From contig OX243827.1 of NCBI GenBank assembly GCA_945859605.1, positions 24,807,665 to 24,871,664 of the forward strand: 64,000 bases of DNA, in the 5' to 3' direction. Made by a program: the position numbers and the translations under genes. Shown in pieces: positions 10,119 to 21,589 of this stretch. The notes beneath the pieces are model-generated. The model saw only the letters and a program-made list of their open reading frames with translations. It had not been told where the DNA came from and did not search any database. This DNA is from Lumbricus rubellus (taxonomy: Eukaryota; Annelida; Clitellata; Crassiclitellata; Lumbricidae). Position 1 is the first letter of the stretch; every line of letters begins with the position of its first letter.

Positions 10119-12585
10119 CAGTGTTTAATCTAGACGTCTCTGGGGGGGGAAAGTTCCCCCCCCCCCAGGATTGACATTTCCCCCCCCAGAAAAATTTGAC
10201 AAATTGATAATGGTTTTTAGTTGCTATTTACATCATTATTTTACAAAAAGTGCTATAATATACCGTGATATTATTTACTGTTATATGCTAATATATAAGA
10301 CTATTATTTACTAATAATTATAGTATATGATACTATCATAATATTGCAATGAGTATAATTTACTGTATATATTTGTACAAAATTAATACTATTATTGTCC
10401 AACTAAAAACAGAGACATTTGACAATAATTATTATGATGATATCTAGTTGCTGTTTACATCATCGTATTACATGAACTGTTATAATATAGGCCTTAAAAA
10501 AAAGTAAAGTCCCATCCCGTTCCATGAGGAACACAGGGAGGCGCTCATCTCCTTTTCCATAGCCCTGAGCCAGCAATGGACGAATCCTAAGGTCCTGGAC
10601 ACGGGGCCAGTGTATCGCAGGACTTGCTAGGCCTTACTGTGATATTATTTACTATTTATATGATAACAATAGATTTAATATATTTAATAGTTTATACCAT
10701 TATAATGTTATTATTGACTATTATAATAATTATATGATGCAAATTATACAATCTTGTTACAATGAGTATAACTTACTGAAAATATTTGTACAAATACTAT
10801 TTTTGTACAACTAAATGGCTTATCTGCAGGGCTTTCTTTCAAATTTCAAACTGACAAATTTCAAATGTTTTGATCTTTGAACATCTAGTAAAACAACATC
10901 ATTATTGCAAGGCTTCCAGATTTGATAAACATGTAGTTTATTAGTTCTTGGTTGGTTTGTGTACCATTTGTTATGAATTCTGCAATGTGTCCAGGTCAGC
11001 AATTCAGGACCGTCTTTGGAAACAGGGATAAGCTGCTTCAGTGCTGAAAAGTCAGCTTAAGTAGTCTAATATTATTATACTCAGGTCTGCAGTCATTCAT
11101 TATAATAAACCAGCAATAGCAGAACTGATCATCTGAAGGAAATTATTATTGCAGTGATTATATATAATCTTAAACCACTCTTTTTTTTATCGGTACGGAA
11201 ATAATTGAGCAATTTTGATAAAATGGCATCATAAAATGGTACCATTACAATGTGGAAACTCCCCAAAAATTATTATTGTAAGCATAGCCTACATTATTTT
11301 ATTAAAGTCACTCTCATAAGCACTGAAAAAGTACAGCTATTTTGTTAAGATGACAGCCTAAAATGACACCATCGCAATGTGGAAATTCAAAAAGTTTCGG
11401 GTGGGGAAGGGTACATACCCCTCCCCACACACTCTTTTTCATCAGTAAGCTTATTGAAATAATTCAGTTATTTTGCTAAAATGACATCTTTAAAAAGTAC
11501 TATTACAATCTGAAATTCAAAAAGGAGTTATTGTTGTATGTTTAGTATTGTGTAGTGTAAGCTTATTTATTGAAGTCTTAGGACACTCTCATCAGCACTG
11601 GAAAAGTAGAGCTATTTTGTTAAGACTACAGCTTAAAATGCTACCATTCCAATGTGGAAATTCAAAAAAGTTTCGGGTGGGGAGAGGGCATGGGCGCCGA
11701 CTCTGCGAGTGCGAGGCCCATGAGAGCTCAGCACCACCATAAATTGGCCATGCGAGGCCCTCCTATGCATTGGCACCACCAGAAATCAGCCAGCAAGATG
11801 TGATTCCTAAGAGATTAGGCCTATTTCTCTGTTGGCATTGCTTATCTATAAAAATCATTCCGTATTTTCTAAATTTTTAAACCTCAGTTAGTCTACCATA
11901 CTATTACTCCAGTTTTGCCCCATGATGCGCTAGTCTGAACTCCATTGGTCTTCAGCCGATCAGCGAATATCAGGAAACACCAAAATCTTGCTTATTCTAT
12001 CCGCTTCCGTAATTTTTTTATGGAGAACAAATACGACGATTTTAATTACATTGATTCCTTTTATTGTACATGAGCGCCTCGATCGGCGATCATCCTTGGG
12101 CCGCGAGTTCGTCCCCTTAAATTAGGACCAATTCTCCTCCTCTATATGAACAGAGGTAATTTCAATAACTCTGTTATGATCCTATCAAAAAAGGGTCCAC
12201 AAATTTTCCCGCGCTACCGCGCGAATTTTTTTACGTTCTTTGGGCACTCATACTCTTCCGGTCAACTCGGCGCCTGTGGCAGAGGGCGCATCCCCTCCCC
12301 CGCTCCCCGCACCCCTCCCCCTCTCGACGCTACGCGCCCCGGCGACCGTCCGCTCGATTGTCGATTGACAATCGAGCGGACGGTCACCGAGGCGCGTAGC
12401 GGCGAGAGGGGGAGGGGTGCGGGGGAGGGGATGCGCCCTCTGCCACAGGCGCCGAGTTGATCGGAAGAGTATGAGTGCCCAAAGAACGTAAAAAAATCCG
12501 CGCGGCAGCGCGGAAAATTTTTTACCCCTCCCCCCCCAGAAATCTGGATTCCCCCCTCAGAGGGCGGGGACTAGATTAAACACTG
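10119..12585. mobile_element. hAT-like non-autonomous element, 2.47 kb
   Basis: The ends are cagtgtttaatctag and ctagattaaacactg, exact inverted repeats of 15 bp followed by G-rich/C-rich subterminal tracts. Both flanks read tatatata, compatible with an 8-bp duplication or with a TA target. The interior is AT-rich and non-coding except for a long palindrome near the right end. It abuts the mariner copy (10110) directly. Confidence 0.75.
12202..12526. repeat. near-perfect long palindrome, arms about 160 bp, 4-base loop
   Basis: The centre is gattgtc-gatt-gacaatc at 12356-12373. The arms pair outward through a C-rich/G-rich block, gcgcctgtggcagagggcgc, tacgttctttgggcactcat and a GCGC-rich end. 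I count only a few mismatches and one indel of about 7 bases. It lies inside the hAT-like element. Confidence 0.9.
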
Positions 12586-12689
12586 TATATATATATAATT
12601 ATGTCTCACTTTAGCGCTCTTTGTCGTTAAATTTAAGCATGGTTATAACATAGAAGACCTAGGTGTCGTTCGCGTATAGGGTATAAGGT

Positions 12690-12965
12690 TTCGCGTCGTG
12701 AGGGTCGGTTAGATTTAGTGTTAGGGTTAGTGTCGTCATTAGCTTCTTAAGATTTTTGCGTCGTGAGGGTCGGTTATAGGGTTAGTGTTAGGGTTAGTGT
12801 CGTCATTAGATTCTTATGATTTTTGCGTAGTGAGGGTCGGTTAGGGTTAGTGTTAGGGTTAGTGTCGGGGTTAGTGTCGTCATTAGATTCTTATGATTTT
12901 TGCGTCGTGAGGGCCGGTTAGGGTTAGTGTTAGGGTTAGTGTCGCCATTAGATTCTTAACATTTT
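12690..12965 (+). repeat. minisatellite with telomere-like ttaggg words
   Basis: Four units of about 65-78 bp carry gcgtcgtgagggtcgg, ttagggttagtg (one to three times) and cgtcattagattcttatg. A related fragment is at 19800-19885. The ttaggg words are interrupted by gtg, so this is not a telomeric array. Confidence 0.8.
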
Positions 12966-12974
12966 TGCATTGGT

Positions 12975-13013
12975 TGTTTAGCAGTTGTTGGTCAAGCTAA
13001 TAGCTTGACCAAC
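12975..13013. repeat. short perfect hairpin
   Basis: The segment cagttgttggtcaagct is followed by a short centre and its exact complement. It sits at the inner edge of the right inverted repeat of the large element. Confidence 0.8.
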
Positions 13014-13204
13014 AACTGATAACATCAACTACCTTCTCCCCCCCCCCCTACGGTCTTCGGCTCTTCCACACTGTTTCCCCCTAACTGGGTAGGGAATCCG
13101 AATTCGCGCGCCGGTGAATAAGCTGGTCTCCCTGACGTGGCTTTTGTGGGCGCTGAGAAATTCTCGAAGATTTACATTACATTACGCCTACCGGTATAGG
13201 TATA

Positions 13205-13310
13205 TTCATTCATTTATTCGTTTCAATAATTTACATAGCGCCCCTTAAAGAAATCTACTCAGATGCGCTCCCAGCTCCAACAACAAAGTTTTAAAGAGCC
13301 TGCAGTGTAG
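13205..13310 (-). repeat. L2/SINE shared 3' tail (minus strand)
   Basis: The sequence cattcatttattcg is followed by catagcgccccttaaagaaatctactcagatgcgctcc, the complement of the retroelement tail with its (gaat)n end. Confidence 0.65.
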
Positions 13311-13475
13311 AACACAAGGCACATCTGCCATAGGCCTATGGTGAGGAGGAGATAGAAATTAGGCTACTGGGCCTAATTAGATTTATTATAGGCCCTACTG
13401 TAGGTATACGTATGAGTGACCGAAAGCAGGCGAAATATTTGTTTAGATTTTATTTTTAAAAGCGTTGCCAGCATG

Positions 13476-13867
13476 CAAGGGCGGATACAGAAACTTTGGA
13501 CGGGGGGGGGCAAGAAATTTAGGTCTGGGGTCCGGGAAAAAAATTTTTTTAGTCATCCGGCCAAATTTTCGAAAAAATAATACCATTTTGTCCGCCAAAA
13601 AAGTTGATGACTTTTTTTAGTCATCCGGCCAAATTTTCGGGAAGATAATACCATTTTGTCCGCCAAAAAAGTTGATGACCTTTTTTTTAGTCATGCCATT
13701 TCCAAATGGGGGGCCTTAATGCATGGGCATTTCTTAATAGGGGGGGGGGATTGTACAATATATACATTGTTCCACGGCATGTTGAATCCAAATGGATGGG
13801 GGCCACGATACATGGGAATTCTAAATGGGGGGCCATGGCCGGATAAGCCTCCCTGGATCCGCCCCAG
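13476..13867. mobile_element. hAT-type MITE, 392 bp, perfect 8-bp TSD
   Basis: The ends are caagggcggatacag and cctggatccgccccag. The flanks are identical ccagcatg at 13468-13475 and 13868-13875. The interior contains a 68-bp direct repeat (agtcatccggccaaattttc...gttgatgac). It is related to the element at 37639-37963. Confidence 0.9.
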
Positions 13868-14305
13868 CCAGCATGTTCTCTCACTTCTCTGAACTATAGG
13901 AACCAATAATAATAATAAATAAAATTTTCTTGTTCATTCAACATTCTCATAGTATAAATAACAAACACCACGTTGACTTCTGGGCCGTTCTGGCCTCTGC
14001 TATTAGCCTATTATAGCCTATAGTCATGCAGAATGTGTGACTGATTTGAAAGTGAGACTATGGCCCAGGATAAAAAAAAATGGCCACGCTAGCCTCAATT
14101 TCACAGTTGATTTCTCATTCCAACCAATTAGCCTACAGAAGATTTCTGATGCTGGCGATCGAGAGTCACAGACGATTTTTCAAACCGACCATCACTGGCC
14201 AGCTTCTGTTGAACGCTAATTAAGGCTCAATGTGGAGTTTTTGCACAGTCATCATAACGTGGTCAGAAAATCTAGTCACAGGTAGCAATTGCATGCGAGT
14301 CGACG

Positions 14306-15745
14306 CAGGCCTTAGGCAAAATGGCGCCCTAGGCAAAGCATGTATTTTGGCGCCCCAGCATGTATATGGCGCCATGGGCAAAGCATACACTTCGCGCCCT
14401 CAGATCCCCACTCAAATTCAATTGTTCATCTCACGTCAGAATCCAAAGATGAACCAGCCAGAGCCTCTACACTCAGTTGAGTAATTTCTATTTTTGTTAT
14501 ATTTTTATTAGTAGGCCTACACTGAAGGCTGGATAAAATTCAATTTCGTGCACAATGGCTAAGAGTTAAAAAGGGCTATAAACATACATTTTTGTGCAAA
14601 TGACTCCCTCCGCTAGAATTTGGCACCTCATGTAACTGACTGCCTTGCCTGTGCCTAAGGCCAGCCCTAAGATTGAGTGTCGCGTATAGTCTGAATCTCT
14701 GAATCACTATAGGCCTAGGCTATCTGACGGCTGGGTGCTAACATTGACAGATACAGTGTTGTTCCGTAGCCTAGTTGTTTTTTTTAAATTCTAACTTCTG
14801 TCTTCTGCATTTTTGTTCTTAGGACTTTGAGCACCCGATAACTTTTGACGCTTCATGGAATTATAGTGTTTGAAATCATGACTGTTTAAGATCAAAAGAT
14901 TCACACCAGACACAACGACTATAAATCACAGAACAATATTAGGCGGCATTTAGGCCTAGTCTTCACTGTTGTTGGCGTATTCAGTCGAAAGATGTCACAT
15001 GTCAGTATTAGCGCATAGACATCCATTATTACAAAGCACAGATCGAGTAAAGAATGCTGTTAAAATTGAATTTTATTAGTCGATATAGAATTTATGCAGT
15101 CCTTGAAATTGAATTAGACCTGCCTGAATTGGTGCAATAAAATCAATAATTATTTTAAATTCTTTCCGAAGTCTTCAGTTTAAAAGAATAGGCTAAAGTG
15201 TAAAAAATCGCTGGGGCCGCGGCGCCATTGATATGTATTATATTAGCTGGATTGATAACGCTTCGTATAGTGGTCTATGGCCGACGGCGAATCAGTCGCG
15301 ACTTACACTTAGGGCAGCGTGTGCTTGTTCCTATCTAAACCCATGTTAAATTCGTCAACTTTGAAGGTAATTTTCAAGAAATCTGGTCAGTGGCCGCTAA
15401 ATACAATTAAGTTGATTGTTTTGTATGTCATTCAACTCAAAAACCCTAAGCTGGTTTTGAACAATTGTGTATCATTGCTGAGAAATTTGTGTTTTAAAGC
15501 GAAGTGTTGTGACGCCTATCTTTTACTATGGTTTGCCGCTAGAAATTCTGGGAGTTTCCCCAGAGAATTCTGGGATTTGCTCTAATGAAACATTGGCTTT
15601 CCCTAAGTGAGCGATAATCCGAACTTTCATAGGCAATCAGCGTTCCAGTAGTATATACTAGGGGGGCCTACATTTCAGTGCGCGGCGCCCCCAAGGACTG
15701 CGGCGCCCTATAGGCAACTGCCTATACTTTGCCTATGCCTATAAG
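14306..15745. other. repeat debris, no gene recognised
   Basis: Pieces with caggccttaggcaaaatggcgcc (14306), cctaaggccagccctaag (about 14653-14670) and ggcgccctataggcaactgcc (about 15700) look like ends of one or two nested hAT-like elements. I could not define TSDs. An 88-codon ORF at 15319-15585 has no recognised motif; its FPREFWDLL-like end may be transposon-derived. Confidence 0.35.
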
Positions 15746-15746
15746 G

Positions 15747-16149
15747 CCGGTGTCACGAAATAAAGTCTCCCCGGCCCCCGATCAAAGTCTCCCCCCGAAA
15801 CAGAGTCTCCCTCTGGCTGAAAGTCTGTTTTGGAAGACATTTTTCTGGTGTAAAAGTATGTATATGTTCGTGTTAAATAACGCGTTATCGTGTTAGCAAC
15901 GTAAACTAACGGTTTGATATGCTAGCTTATCTATTAATTTTATGCCACTGTAGCCGATTTCACGATCAACGGGGGAGACTTTGTTTCGTGGGCGGAGGAA
16001 ATATTCTCTCCACCGGAGAGACTTTATTTCAGAATATAGTCTCCGGGGGGCGAGTTTATTCTAGAACAGATCCTCCGGGGGAAGAATCTATTTCGAAATA
16101 AAGTCTCCGGGGGAGACTTTTAGGGGTAGACTCTGTCACGCGACACCGG
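15747..16149. mobile_element. inverted-repeat element built from agtctcc motifs
   Basis: The termini ccggtgtcacg and cgcgacaccgg are inverted. The interior repeats (a/t)aaagtctccgggggag words in both orientations, six or more times. No coding capacity and no clear TSD. The next foldback starts 4 bp to the right. Confidence 0.6.
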
Positions 16150-16152
16150 TGT

Positions 16153-16589
16153 AAAGGTTTCAGATTACCCCCTCCTAAACATTACCCCCCTGAAAACTGT
16201 AAATTGCATCAATCATCGCATTTATTGCACTAAAATAATCGGAAAAATCATCCCGCTTCTTGTTTTGGCCTGAAGATTTTCATCCATCATCCCACTTCGT
16301 GGATTGTTATCAATATTTTCATCTGTGACTAATCGCCGCTGAAGTTACAATGGAGAAAATGTCTTCGAGGCTATTATTTTTTTCGGATCAAAATATTGAT
16401 GACAAAACACGAAGTGGGATGACGGATGATATTCTGCAGACCAAAACAAGAAGCGGGATGATTTTTCTGATTTTATTAGTGCAATAAATGCGATGATTGA
16501 TGCAAATCTAGTTTCCGGGGGGTAATCTGAGACCGGTTTCAAGTTACCGGGGGGTAATGTTTAGGAGGGGGTAATTTGAAACCTTTCCC
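16153..16589. mobile_element. foldback MITE, arms about 190 bp
   Basis: The sequence aaaggtttcagattaccccc through catcccacttcgtg on the left is the complement of the right half ending gggggtaatttgaaaccttt. Almost the whole 437 bp is one imperfect hairpin. Short ORFs inside are incidental. Confidence 0.85.
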
Positions 16590-16844
16590 AGACAGCCTGC
16601 CTCATCGTCCTGATGGGGGCCCATTGGAGCAATTGGTGGTATAAATGCTGGCGTCGGCCAATTGCGGGATGCCACCACTTCGCCACCAAGATTCGCCACG
16701 ATCTCAGCGACTGCCGAACAATTGAGTAATTTGAGTGGCCCTTAATCTTACACATAGCGATCCACCCATTTTGAATGGCGAGATGGGGGCACAACCAAGG
16801 CCCAACAGTCTGCCATCGCAGACTTAACGAAATTGGCCTGTCAG

Positions 16845-17043
16845 CCAAAGTTTGCGTGGGAGGGGTGGAAGGGTGGGACGTTGCCGTGAATTCAATAGGG
16901 AAACAAGAGGGGAGGCGTGGAGAAAGGAGGTAGCAGCGCAGCCCACAAAGTTTGCGTGGGAGGTGTGGAAGGGTGGGACGCTGCCGTGAATTCAATAGGG
17001 AAACAAGAGGAGAAGCGTGGGGAGAGGAGGTAGCAGCGCAGCC
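16845..17043. repeat. two tandem copies of a 100-bp unit
   Basis: The unit beginning caaagtttgcgtgggagg and ending gtagcagcgcagccca occurs at 16845-16944 and again from 16945, with a few substitutions. The flanking 16590-16844 is unique and GC-rich, with no gene seen. Confidence 0.9.
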
Positions 17044-17349
17044 CAGGTTTCAAATTATTCACTGGCTTCAAACAAAGGAACCTCAATAGGCTATTTAGCA
17101 ACGGCTTTCCTTACACGTGCGCTGCAAGGTTTATCTTGGCGCCAACGACCTCTTATAAATTATAATATTATGACTGGTGCTTTGTAGGCCATTTAGGATA
17201 GTGATCAAGTATATGATGCATACATACACACTTGACGGATGCAAATAAGACCACTTCTTCGTAGGACTTATATACTCCTGTAATATTTTAAGAGTAGATT
17301 AAACCTAAGCTTATACAAGTGGTAGGCCTATATAGACCTACTTTTTGGG

Positions 17350-17572
17350 ATTCGGTGATGTTTTGTGGCTTTGAGCCAGAAGGTCGAGGTTTCGAATCCA
17401 TCTCACGCTGCCGCGTGTACACGGACCGTGAGCAAGTCCTTCACTTGCAATTACTCATGCCCTTCGGCATGAAACTCGATTCATTGTCCGCGCTGTATAG
17501 TAGGGCGCGCCTTTGAGTAGTAATTCATACAGGCGCAATAGCAAGTGATCATACATATACACAGGCATACAT
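17350..17572 (+). repeat. tRNA-derived SINE family A, degenerate, running into a microsatellite
   Basis: It contains gaggtttcgaatccatctca (box B region), gagcaagtccttcacttgca, gaaactcgattcattgtccg and cgcctttgagtag. The 3' end passes directly into (acat)n. Confidence 0.75.
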
Positions 17573-18295
17573 GCATACATATATACATACATACATACAT
17601 ACATACATACATACATACATACATACATACATACATACATACATACATACATACATACATACATACATACATACATACATACATACATACATACATGTAC
17701 ATACATACATACATACATACATACATACATACATACATACATACATACATACATACATACATACACACATACACACATACATACATACATACATACAAAC
17801 ATACATACATACACACATACATACATACATACATACATACATACATACATACATACATACATACATACATACATACATACATACATACATACATACATAC
17901 ATACTACATACACACTACATACATACATACATGCATACATGCATACATACAAACATGTATGCATACACACAAACATACATACATACATACACACATACAT
18001 GCATACACACATGCATACATACACACATACATACGTACATAGGCCTACATACATACATACATACATACATACATACATACATACATACATACATACATAC
18101 ATACATACATACATACATACATACATACATACATACATACATACATACATACATACATACATACATACATACATACACACCTACGTACGTACGCACGTAC
18201 GTACGTACATACATGCATGCATCCATGATTCCATGCATGCATGATGCAATCATGTATGCATCCATGCATGCATGCATGCGTGCATGCACATAGGT
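17573..18295. repeat. (ACAT)n microsatellite, about 720 bp
   Basis: It is almost pure catacata with occasional cacacata, cgtacg and catgcatg variants. All the MYVC/IHTY-type reading frames here are translations of the repeat. Confidence 0.98.
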
Positions 18296-18860
18296 GGCAT
18301 GAATTCTATCAATTACCGCGCTGTCAGTAGGAACAGGTTTGAAAAGACAAGTCTTTAATGAAATGCCATTGAAATGAAATAACTGAAGAATTGCGATTTC
18401 GGAAACATGTTTCGGATATAGGCCTTGGCCTATCGAACCCTTCGAAATGGAAATCACATTTGGCATGCTTTTGTCCTTGTCGTATAATTATATTTTCCAT
18501 CTTCTAGCATTGTTAGAGCTGCATAAAATGTATGCAGTATCATGCGAAAAGATGATCTGACACTGTCCTAAACGGTCGAGAGTTAAATTAGTAGGGCCTA
18601 AGGTTTTAAATTTTAGGTCTAGCGCACAACTTCTTATTTACAAAAAAATTTATCTGCATTTTCAGCAAGAGTCGAATCATAATTGGGGCATGACTTAGGG
18701 TAAATGGCAGTGTATAATATTCTCGTAATTACAGTTCCTTACCGCCATTAGTAAAAAATGGACATGTTAAGTGCTTAGAGTTCGCTTGCTTTTAATGGAG
18801 CACCCTTACTTACTTAATTAAATTAAGCGGTTGCGCATCTTACATATCATGTACTATGTC
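18296..18860. other. unique sequence, nothing recognised
   Basis: AT-rich DNA with no open frame of note, no inverted repeat and no SINE head. It may include the upstream region of the tentative gene starting near 18.87 kb. Confidence 0.4.
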
Positions 18861-18864
18861 TATG

Positions 18865-18910
18865 GTGCACTTCCGGAAAAATGGCGCAATTGAGCGAAGA
18901 AAATGGCGAT
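18865..18910 (+). promoter_or_regulatory. ETS- and YY1-like motifs at a probable gene start
   Basis: cacttccgg (ETS-like) is followed at once by aaaaatggcg, and 22 bases on by gaaaatggcg; both resemble the YY1 consensus AAnATGGCG. Such pairs are known from core promoters and 5' ends of housekeeping genes. A strong donor (acg/gtgagt) follows at 19003/19004. Confidence 0.4.
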
Positions 18911-20707
18911 CAAGTTTAACAAAGAAACGATCAATGTGACATTTTGTCTAGATTTCCATGCGTTTTGTGTGCCTTGGCAATTTATAGTCCTGACGTTAAA
19001 ACGGTGAGTTAATATTTTGTTTGTCTTTGCTTTGTTGCATAAAGATATCACTTTTGACACGCATTGAAGCACGCGGCTCCGTGTATTTTACCTTGGACTA
19101 ATATCATAATTATTATTAGTCCCAGATTCTACTAAAAGCTAGTTTCCGGAAATCAGATGCTTGTGTATTTTTAACGTTTTGGGGGTCTGGTTTCGAGATT
19201 CAGGTTGACCCCAAAATGCCAAACCTTGCAGATTAGACTGACTAACACAGTACTCATGATGTCAATTGATCAGAAGTTACGTGTGAACGTTTTCAAGAAC
19301 GAAGTGACTAGCGGACCGCCAGGCGACTAATGCTGAAACCCATGCAATGGCGAATAATTTACCACATGTGCTAAAATACACGTTTACTCAATCCAATTCC
19401 ATTTAAGCAATAAATTTTCTGCAATCTAACTAATGTAAGCAAGAATATTTTCATTCCGAGGGTTAGGCATTTATGTTGGCGTCATAAACCATTCGTCATT
19501 GTGTGGGTCAGCGCTGGTCCGATTGATGCCAAGAATATGTAAGAAATCTTGCTAAGTAGAAGTTGGAATGGTGAAAATAATTTTTATTCAAATACAAATG
19601 GCATAAATTATTAAAACAATCTAGCTGAAATCGAAGCTGGATGGGTGAACAATAATTTTGCACAGGTAATGTTTTCCTTTAGCATCCGAAATTATTTCAA
19701 TGTAGCATCCTATTATATATACTACATGTTTTCAGCTGCGTGTTTTACGCGTCTCGCCGGTTAAAATTTATAAATTAGATGAAAAATATTTCCCGACGAA
19801 ATAGAAGCGGGATTTAGCGCATGAGTGTTGGTTAGGGCTCGGGTTAGGCGTCGTGAGGGTCGGTTAATTAGGGTTAGTTTTAGGGTTAGTGCAGGCATTC
19901 TGCTGAAAAGCCTGAAATTGAAGCTGGATTGATGAAAATGTTCTTGCCTAACTGGAGCTGGAATGAAGAAAAATAATTGTTATATAAATAGAAGTTGGAT
20001 AGCAACTATTGAATGAGGCGAATGACATCAATTTTTTTGGACGCTGAGGTGAAACGATCATTTAAACCCAGAGTATTTATTATTGGATGCTACCATTGAA
20101 ACCATTGAAATAATTTTGGACGCTAAAGGAGAACATTACCAATTTTGTAATGAAATGAAAAGGTTGAATTGTTGAAAAAATTGCTGCGTAAATTGGAAGC
20201 GGGAATTTCAAGATAAATGAGTTCTTGCCCAAACTGAGGCTGGTAGAGTAATGGTTAACACACTGGCCAAGAGTGCGACAGGTAGCAGGTTCGAGCCCCC
20301 ATTGGGCGGTTTTGATTTGTAGGCTGCTATTAGTGCCAATGTAATTTCAAAGCTGTCTGCTCAGTTGGTAGTTAAGTTTAATTAAGATTACTGCATAACT
20401 TGTAAGTGGAAAGCGTGGTGCGTCTTGCAGGCGTTTCAATAAAGAAAAGATATTATTATTATTCTCAGCTCGAAAACTGTTGGGTTGATAATGGTGAATG
20501 TTATTTCGATGACTGAGTGTTTGCTTTTTGTTTTGCATTTTGATCATTGTTAGGACGGTCATCACTAGGCCGCTTACAGTGGATAACTGTCAATGAAAGG
20601 TGTACTTTGCCGTGTTTCTGCTTGACAGGTGGCCTGAATACACGTTCCAACCGTGCCAGAAGGCCTTGACCTACCACTGGACAGTACGAGAGTTGTTCGC
20701 CACATGA
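18903..20707 (+). CDS. tentative two-exon short ORF (59 aa)
   Basis: Exon 18903-19003 starts ATG GCG ATC AAG and ends CG before gtgagt. Exon 20629-20751 follows cttgacag and begins G TGG CCT GAA. Joined, they read 59 codons to a TGA at 20705-20707. The donor gtaaat at 20752 suggests the transcript continues, so this may be a 5' leader of the ORF at 23262. A second ATG (18881) opens a 12-codon uORF. No homology is recognised, and the length is short enough to arise by chance. Confidence 0.25.
19800..19885 (+). repeat. fragment of the ttaggg-containing minisatellite
   Basis: ggcgtcgtgagggtcggttaattagggttagttttagggttagtg matches the units at 12.69-12.97 kb. Confidence 0.7.
20245..20465 (+). repeat. 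tRNA-derived SINE (family C)
   Basis: The head has taatggttaacacactggcc and box B aggttcgagcccc. The body has ttgtaggctgctat, the end is aataaagaaaagatattattatt. A second copy is at 22840-23040. Confidence 0.7.
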
Positions 20708-21035
20708 CTGACCGACTCGTTCATGTGAAGCTGACCTAAAGAAAAAATCTGGTAAATTGTTACTTGTTCAAATCAATATCAGTAACCTTAAAGATAAAAA
20801 TGGGCCGTTAACTTAAGATCAAATAGAAAGTCTTGGTGCATGGCCATGATGGATGTTTTTTATAGTTCATTTCTTGTGGATTATTTCAACTTGTGGCACT
20901 GGTGATATTCAGAATTTGATTTATAGGCTTGGTTCTCATGCATTCTCTTTAAAATTTGGGCAATTTTTGCTTAGTGTTTGTTTAGTCACTGTCTAAACTG
21001 CCTACTTGATGTATAATGTCATCACACTCAGTTGT

Positions 21036-21245
21036 GGGCACGGTGGTGTAGTGGGTATGTTCATGGCCTTGCAGTCGGAGGGTTTCAGACCTGTTCAAAT
21101 CCACCTCAAGTCGCCGCGTAGTCCTGCACTTTCAATTGCTCAGTGCTTCGACATGAAAATCCGATGCAGTGTTCGCGCTGCAATCGGAAGCGCCTCTGAG
21201 TAGAGAGCTTGAAGGGGCGCTATAACAGGTGTACATACAAATAAA
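21036..21245 (+). repeat. tRNA-derived SINE family A
   Basis: cacggtggtgtagtgg head, a degenerate box B (gttcaaatcc), gaaaatccgatgcagtgttc, ggaagcgcctctgagtagag and a tail of ggtgtacatacaaataaa. Confidence 0.85.
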
Positions 21246-21589
21246 CTCCACTGTGAGTGAAAATCAAGACTTGCAAATGAATCTTTGATCTGTATTTATA
21301 GTTTATTTGTGTGAAAATGTGAATTTTGGCCAGTTTCCAATGTTGATTAAATCACTTATTGACATTGACACACAGACAGTGCCCAAAATAAATCATTTCC
21401 ATTGTTTTGACTGTGTGTGTCATTTAATGTCACCACAATAAGACATATCACTTGAGGATCAGTATTTACTGTGATATTCTGTGTTTTTAATAACCGTTTG
21501 AATGCACTTCGGCATCGATTCCTATTTTCAGCAGAACTCAGGTGTTATCTCACACACACACACACACCTTGTCACCTTGTGCTGTCAGT

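Larger units (their letters stand above)
8857..13105. mobile_element. large decayed inverted-repeat element hosting nested insertions
   Basis: About 95 bases at 8857-8955 recur inverted at about 13012-13105. The shared core is aattcgga(g/t)tccctaccc, then gtggaagag(g/c)cgaag, then tgacca/tggtca. The interior has been invaded by a mariner copy (9100-10110) and a hAT-like element (10119-12585). No transposase of its own is visible and I could not define a target-site duplication. Superfamily unknown. Confidence 0.55.

Noticed and set aside
12690..12965. Interstitial telomere
   Set aside because: The ttaggg words are broken by gtg and spaced by a 40-50 bp unique word. They occur as a minisatellite.
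17455..18466. Long ORFs of MYVC/IHTY repeats on both strands
   Set aside because: They are six-frame translations of an (acat)n microsatellite. The same applies to the ORFs at 43436-43818 and 55590-56053.
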